Shown here piece by piece: positions 14,945 through 17,831 of a stretch of DNA of 17,831 bases. The first letter of the stretch is position 1; every line of letters begins with the position of its first letter. Both the position numbers and the translations under genes were made by a program. Source of the DNA: an uncultured Eubacteriales bacterium (lineage in GTDB: Bacteria; Bacillota; Clostridia; Oscillospirales; CAG-272). A model generated the notes under the pieces. It was not told the origin of the DNA. It was given only the letters and a program-made list of their open reading frames with translations, and searched no databases. The stretch covers positions 1 through 17,831 of the forward strand of contig CAKSER010000033.1 in assembly GCA_934447715.1 (NCBI GenBank). The letters run 5' to 3'.

Positions 14945-17338
14945 TTACACCCTCTTAAGTCTTGCATAGGCTGCCATGAGCTTTTTGGTTCCGACATTGT
15001 CAAATGCGACCTCATAGCAGATATCCGCGCCCTTCTGGCTGCAGGAAAGAACCGTTCCCTTACCGAACATCAGATGCGAAACCCTGTCTCCCGGATTGAA
15101 TTTTTCCTTTTCCGCACTCTTTTTTCCGTTAAGGTCTGAATCCTTGCTCATATTGATAATAACCGAGGAGCGCTCGATCATCTCCTTCGAGATCATACTT
15201 GCCTTTTGCCTGTGAGTGCCGGCTTTCGGCTGCTCGTGCTTTACCTCGTCGTCGTGCTCTACAAATTCATCCGGAATTTCGGAAACAAATCTTGAGCACT
15301 GGTTATACTGCGTTCTTCCGAAAAGGAGCCTCTCTCTTACATGTGTGCAGAAAAGCTTCCGCTTTGCTCTTGTTATTGCAACATACGCAAGGCGTCTTTC
15401 CTCCTCGATCTCCTCCGGATACATAATCGACTGAGCGCCCGGGAAAAGCCCCTCCTCCATTCCGGGAAGGAACACAACCGGGAATTCAAGTCCCTTTGCG
15501 CTGTGTATCGTCATCAGTGCAACCGCATCCGCTGCCGTATCATAGTTGTCGATATCGCTGAGCAGCGCCGCCTCCTCAAGGAACATGCCGAGCGTTGCAT
15601 TTTCGTGCGAGGTTTCAAATTCGACGGCGTTTGAAACAAGCTCTCTTACGTTGTTGAGCCTGTCCGCCTCCTCCTCGCCGCCGTTTACAAGCATCTGTCT
15701 GTAGCCTGTTTCTTCGATTGTCTTTTCAAAAAGTGATGAAAGCGTCTCGGTTTCACTTGCCTTTCTGAGATTTTTTATCATGTTCGTAAAATCGCAGAGC
15801 TTGGGCGATGCCTTGCATATCGCAGGATACATTGCGGAATTTTCCATGACCTCGAACATGCTGATTCCGTGAATTCCGGCAATCTCCTCGACCGCCTTGA
15901 TAGTCGTCTCTCCGATCTTTCTCTTCGGCTCGTTGATTATTCTTCTTAAGCGCAGGTTGTCCTGCGGATTGTTTATCACGCAGAGATAAGAGATAACATC
16001 CTTGATTTCCTTGCGGTCATAGAATCTCGTTCCGCCTATGACCCTGTACGGAATCGAGCAGCGCGAAAACATCTGCTCAAGGCTGTTTGACTGGGCGTTC
16101 ATTCTGTAAAGAATTGCAAAATCGCTGTAGCTTCTCTTTTCGCGCGCGGCAAGCTCGCTGATCTTGCCTATTATGTACTTTGCCTCTTCATTCTGATTTT
16201 CAAGGCGCTTTACCGTGATCTTTTCTCCCTTATCCCCGGCAGTCCATAGATTCTTTCCTCTTCTGCCCTCATTATTTTTAATAACGGCATTGGCAGCGTC
16301 AAGAATATTCTGCGTCGATCTGTAATTCTGCTCGAGCTTTACGATTTTTGCATCCTCGAAGCTCTTGTCGAAATTCAGGATATTTTCGATAGTTGCGCCT
16401 CTGAATTTATAAATGCTCTGGTCGTCATCGCCGACAACCATTATATTGCGGTACATCAGCGAAACAAGGCGCACAAACTCCAGCTGAGCATAGTTTGTGT
16501 CCTGGAACTCGTCAACACAGATATATTTAAAGCGCCTGTTGTAATACTCAAGAACCTCCCTGTCCTTCTTTAAAAGTATTACCGTCTGCATAATGATATC
16601 GTCAAAATCGACCGCGTTTGCCGCCTTCAGCTTTTTCTGATAAAGAGTATAAACAGAAGCGATAAGCTTGTACTTGAAGTCCTTTTCGGCTTCCTCTGCA
16701 AATTCCTCCGGGGTCTTCAGGTTGTTTTTCTGATCGCTTATCTTCTTTAAGACTGTTTTCGGAGGAAGGATTTTTTCGTCGATCTGAAGCTCCGTAAGGC
16801 ACTGCGACAGAAGCTTTTTGGTGTCGTCGGTGTCATATATGGTAAATCCGGGCTGATAGCCTAAGCGGTCGCCGAACTTTCTTAAAATGCGCAGGCAGAC
16901 AGAGTGAAAGGTTCCTGCCCTTATATCCTTTGCGCAGTCCTCTCCGAGCAGCCGTCCGAGGCGCTCCTTCATCTCGTTTGCAGCCTTGTTTGTAAATGTA
17001 ATGCTTAAAATTGCCCAAGGCGGACAGGGCTCGCAGACAAATTCCGAAAGAATCTGCGCAAGCTCGTTTTTCGAAAAAATATCCGGATCGCGGAGCTTAT
17101 CAAGCTCCTCCTCTGTCATTCCCTTCGGAACATAATCCGAATAATATGCATTTCCGTATTTGATAATATGAGAGATTCTGTTTGCAAGGACGGTGGTTTT
17201 TCCGCTTCCGGCACCTGCAAGAACAAGCAGCGGACCGTTTACGGTATATACCGCCTCTCTTTGTCTGTCGTTGAGATTATCGTAATATTTATCAAATAAA
17301 GCCTTTTTTACCTTTGAGAATTCAAGCTGAAAATCCAT
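14945..17338 (-). CDS. pcrA: ATP-dependent DNA helicase PcrA/UvrD
   Basis: A 797-residue superfamily 1A 3'-5' helicase acting in nucleotide excision repair and in clearing stalled replication and transcription complexes. Visible motifs are the Q motif LNDRQREAV (22-30), Walker A AGAGSGKTT (41-49), motif II VDEFQDTN, motif III VGDDDQSIYKFRGA, motif IV LEQNYRST, motif V MTIHSAKGLEFPVVFLPG and motif VI ERRLAYVAITRAK. An insertion after the first helicase motif (about residues 63-110, rich in acidic residues) is common in clostridial homologues. The C-terminus ends in the Tudor-like FNPGDRVSHLMFGKGTV domain that binds RNA polymerase in PcrA. The ATG has AGG about 8 nt upstream and a clear promoter. 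Confidence 0.97.
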   Translation of the reverse strand: MDFQLEFSKVKKALFDKYYDNLNDRQREAVYTVNGPLLVLAGAGSGKTTVLANRISHIIKYGNAYYSDYVPKGMTEEELDKLRDPDIFSKNELAQILSEFVCEPCPPWAILSITFTNKAANEMKERLGRLLGEDCAKDIRAGTFHSVCLRILRKFGDRLGYQPGFTIYDTDDTKKLLSQCLTELQIDEKILPPKTVLKKISDQKNNLKTPEEFAEEAEKDFKYKLIASVYTLYQKKLKAANAVDFDDIIMQTVILLKKDREVLEYYNRRFKYICVDEFQDTNYAQLEFVRLVSLMYRNIMVVGDDDQSIYKFRGATIENILNFDKSFEDAKIVKLEQNYRSTQNILDAANAVIKNNEGRRGKNLWTAGDKGEKITVKRLENQNEEAKYIIGKISELAAREKRSYSDFAILYRMNAQSNSLEQMFSRCSIPYRVIGGTRFYDRKEIKDVISYLCVINNPQDNLRLRRIINEPKRKIGETTIKAVEEIAGIHGISMFEVMENSAMYPAICKASPKLCDFTNMIKNLRKASETETLSSLFEKTIEETGYRQMLVNGGEEEADRLNNVRELVSNAVEFETSHENATLGMFLEEAALLSDIDNYDTAADAVALMTIHSAKGLEFPVVFLPGMEEGLFPGAQSIMYPEEIEEERRLAYVAITRAKRKLFCTHVRERLLFGRTQYNQCSRFVSEIPDEFVEHDDEVKHEQPKAGTHRQKASMISKEMIERSSVIINMSKDSDLNGKKSAEKEKFNPGDRVSHLMFGKGTVLSCSQKGADICYEVAFDNVGTKKLMAAYARLKRV

Positions 17339-17398
17339 GTGTTACCTGCCTATGCTGAGTGTTATTATGAGTATAATTAATAAAACAAATCATAAAAC

Positions 17399-17428
17399 AG
17401 TATACCACACTTTTTCAATCTGTGTCAA
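17399..17428 (-). promoter_or_regulatory. Promoter of the pcrA gene group
   Basis: Minus strand: -35 TTGACA (17428-17423), 18-nt spacer, -10 TATACT (17404-17399), preceded by TGG (extended -10). No comparable promoter or terminator is seen between pcrA and nnrD, so the five genes may share this start. Confidence 0.82.
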
Positions 17429-17437
17429 CAAAGCCGG

Positions 17438-17584
17438 ATGCTTTTTTATGAAATGAAAGACATGGACATTGATTTATCATTATATAAAACAAATGAAAGC
17501 ATTGATGAACCACTACCAACAGACCAGAAAAAGTTTTTCACCCTTAAAACATCAAAAGGAAATCAAGTGTATATAACATTTTAG
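17438..17584 (+). pseudogene. Short ORF, possible gene remnant
   Basis: A 48-codon open frame beginning MLFYEMKDMD and containing KKFFTLKTSKGNQVYITF. I see no ribosome site before any of its ATGs, and its start lies beside the divergent pcrA promoter. The FFTLKTSKGNQVY stretch faintly recalls mobile-element proteins of the CD1107/DUF4366 kind, but the match is from memory and too short to rely on. It could be a fragment of a decayed gene or chance. Confidence 0.3.
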
Positions 17585-17612
17585 AGATGTCTCCATCCAA
17601 ATGCTGTTCTAG

Positions 17613-17630
17613 CAAGGGACTTTTCCCTTG
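17613..17630. repeat. 7-bp stem hairpin CAAGGGA/TCCCTTG
   Basis: CAAGGGA (17613-17619), loop CTTT, TCCCTTG (17624-17630). Palindromes of this look, beginning TAGCAAGGG, are in my recollection common near mobilisation genes of clostridial integrative elements; that link is only suggestive here. Confidence 0.5.
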
Positions 17631-17650
17631 AACCCTTTGTTTATTATATG

Positions 17651-17704
17651 TGGGGGCGCTTTTTGCCCCCAAATAGTGAAAGTGGGGGCACTTTCTGCCC
17701 CCAC
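17651..17704. repeat. Two tandem GGGGGC/GCCCCC hairpins
   Basis: Hairpin 1: TGGGGGC (17651-17657) with GCCCCCA (17665-17671). Hairpin 2: GTGGGGGCA (17682-17690) with TGCCCCCAC (17696-17704), loop CTTTC. They are 10 nt apart, nearly identical in stem, and stand out sharply from the AT-rich surroundings. No T run follows either stem on either strand, so neither is a standard terminator. Confidence 0.75.
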
Positions 17705-17761
17705 TCAGGAAATATTGCTAAAATACAGTTTAGATTTACCATACATACAAACTGGAAGTTA

Positions 17762-17831
17762 TCATACCGCCTTTATTATTTTCTCTACATCTTTTTTTCT
17801 TGATAGCCATATAACTTTATCATCATATCTA
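17762..17831 (-). CDS. C-terminal end of an unidentified gene
   Basis: The last 22 codons of an open minus-strand frame, ending WLSRKKDVEKIIKAV and TGA (17764-17762). It runs in from beyond the window. The tail is short, basic and probably helical; I do not recognise it. It may be chance, since only 70 bases are seen. Confidence 0.35.
   Translation of the reverse strand, partial: RYDDKVIWLSRKKDVEKIIKAV

Noticed and set aside
17651..17704. CRISPR-like repeat pair
   Set aside because: Only two units, self-palindromic, spacer of 10 nt, and no cas genes in view.

Overview
The window reads as a chromosomal segment of a low-to-mid GC, probably spore-forming member of the Clostridia, perhaps a gut Oscillospiraceae/Ruminococcaceae-like lineage. 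The evidence is a T-box leader on thrS, a lysine (L-box) riboswitch, near-consensus sigma-A promoters, strong Shine-Dalgarno sites, a SpoIIQ-like M23 protein behind a sigma-F-like promoter, and a PcrA with a clostridial-type insertion. The lineage is inferred; no marker here fixes the genus.

Layout. Positions 1-815 (minus) hold the N-terminal half of thrS, with a complete leader behind it: promoter, threonine T-box, antiterminator and terminator (855-1107). Positions 1209-1550 hold a consensus promoter followed by a 294-bp structured inverted-repeat element, which lies in the 5' region of a membrane-anchored M23-type protein gene (1616-3247, +). A DNA alkylation repair (AlkD-like) gene follows (3401-4084, minus). 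Next is a single-gene GH95 unit (4183-6537, minus) with its own promoter and terminator, and the divergent SpoIIQ-like gene (6723-7490, +).

Positions 7620-10440 (minus) are a polar amino-acid ABC importer operon (binding protein, permease, ATPase) under a perfect promoter and a lysine riboswitch with a terminator, so it is most likely a lysine importer. Its binding protein appears circularly permuted: lobe 2 precedes lobe 1 behind one lipoprotein signal peptide. I regard this as the most unusual thing in the window.

Positions 10535-17428 (minus) look like one five-gene transcription unit, read pcrA, a beta-helix surface protein, a Ppx/GppA phosphatase, a SpoU/TrmH methyltransferase, then nnrD. 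Spacings are tight, with 4-nt and 8-nt overlaps in the middle, and a promoter lies upstream of pcrA.

The right end (about 17440-17831) is AT-richer and non-housekeeping in character. It has a short ORF remnant, three strong hairpins (two of them tandem GGGGGC/GCCCCC) and the tail of an unidentified gene that runs out of the window. It may be the edge of a mobile element.
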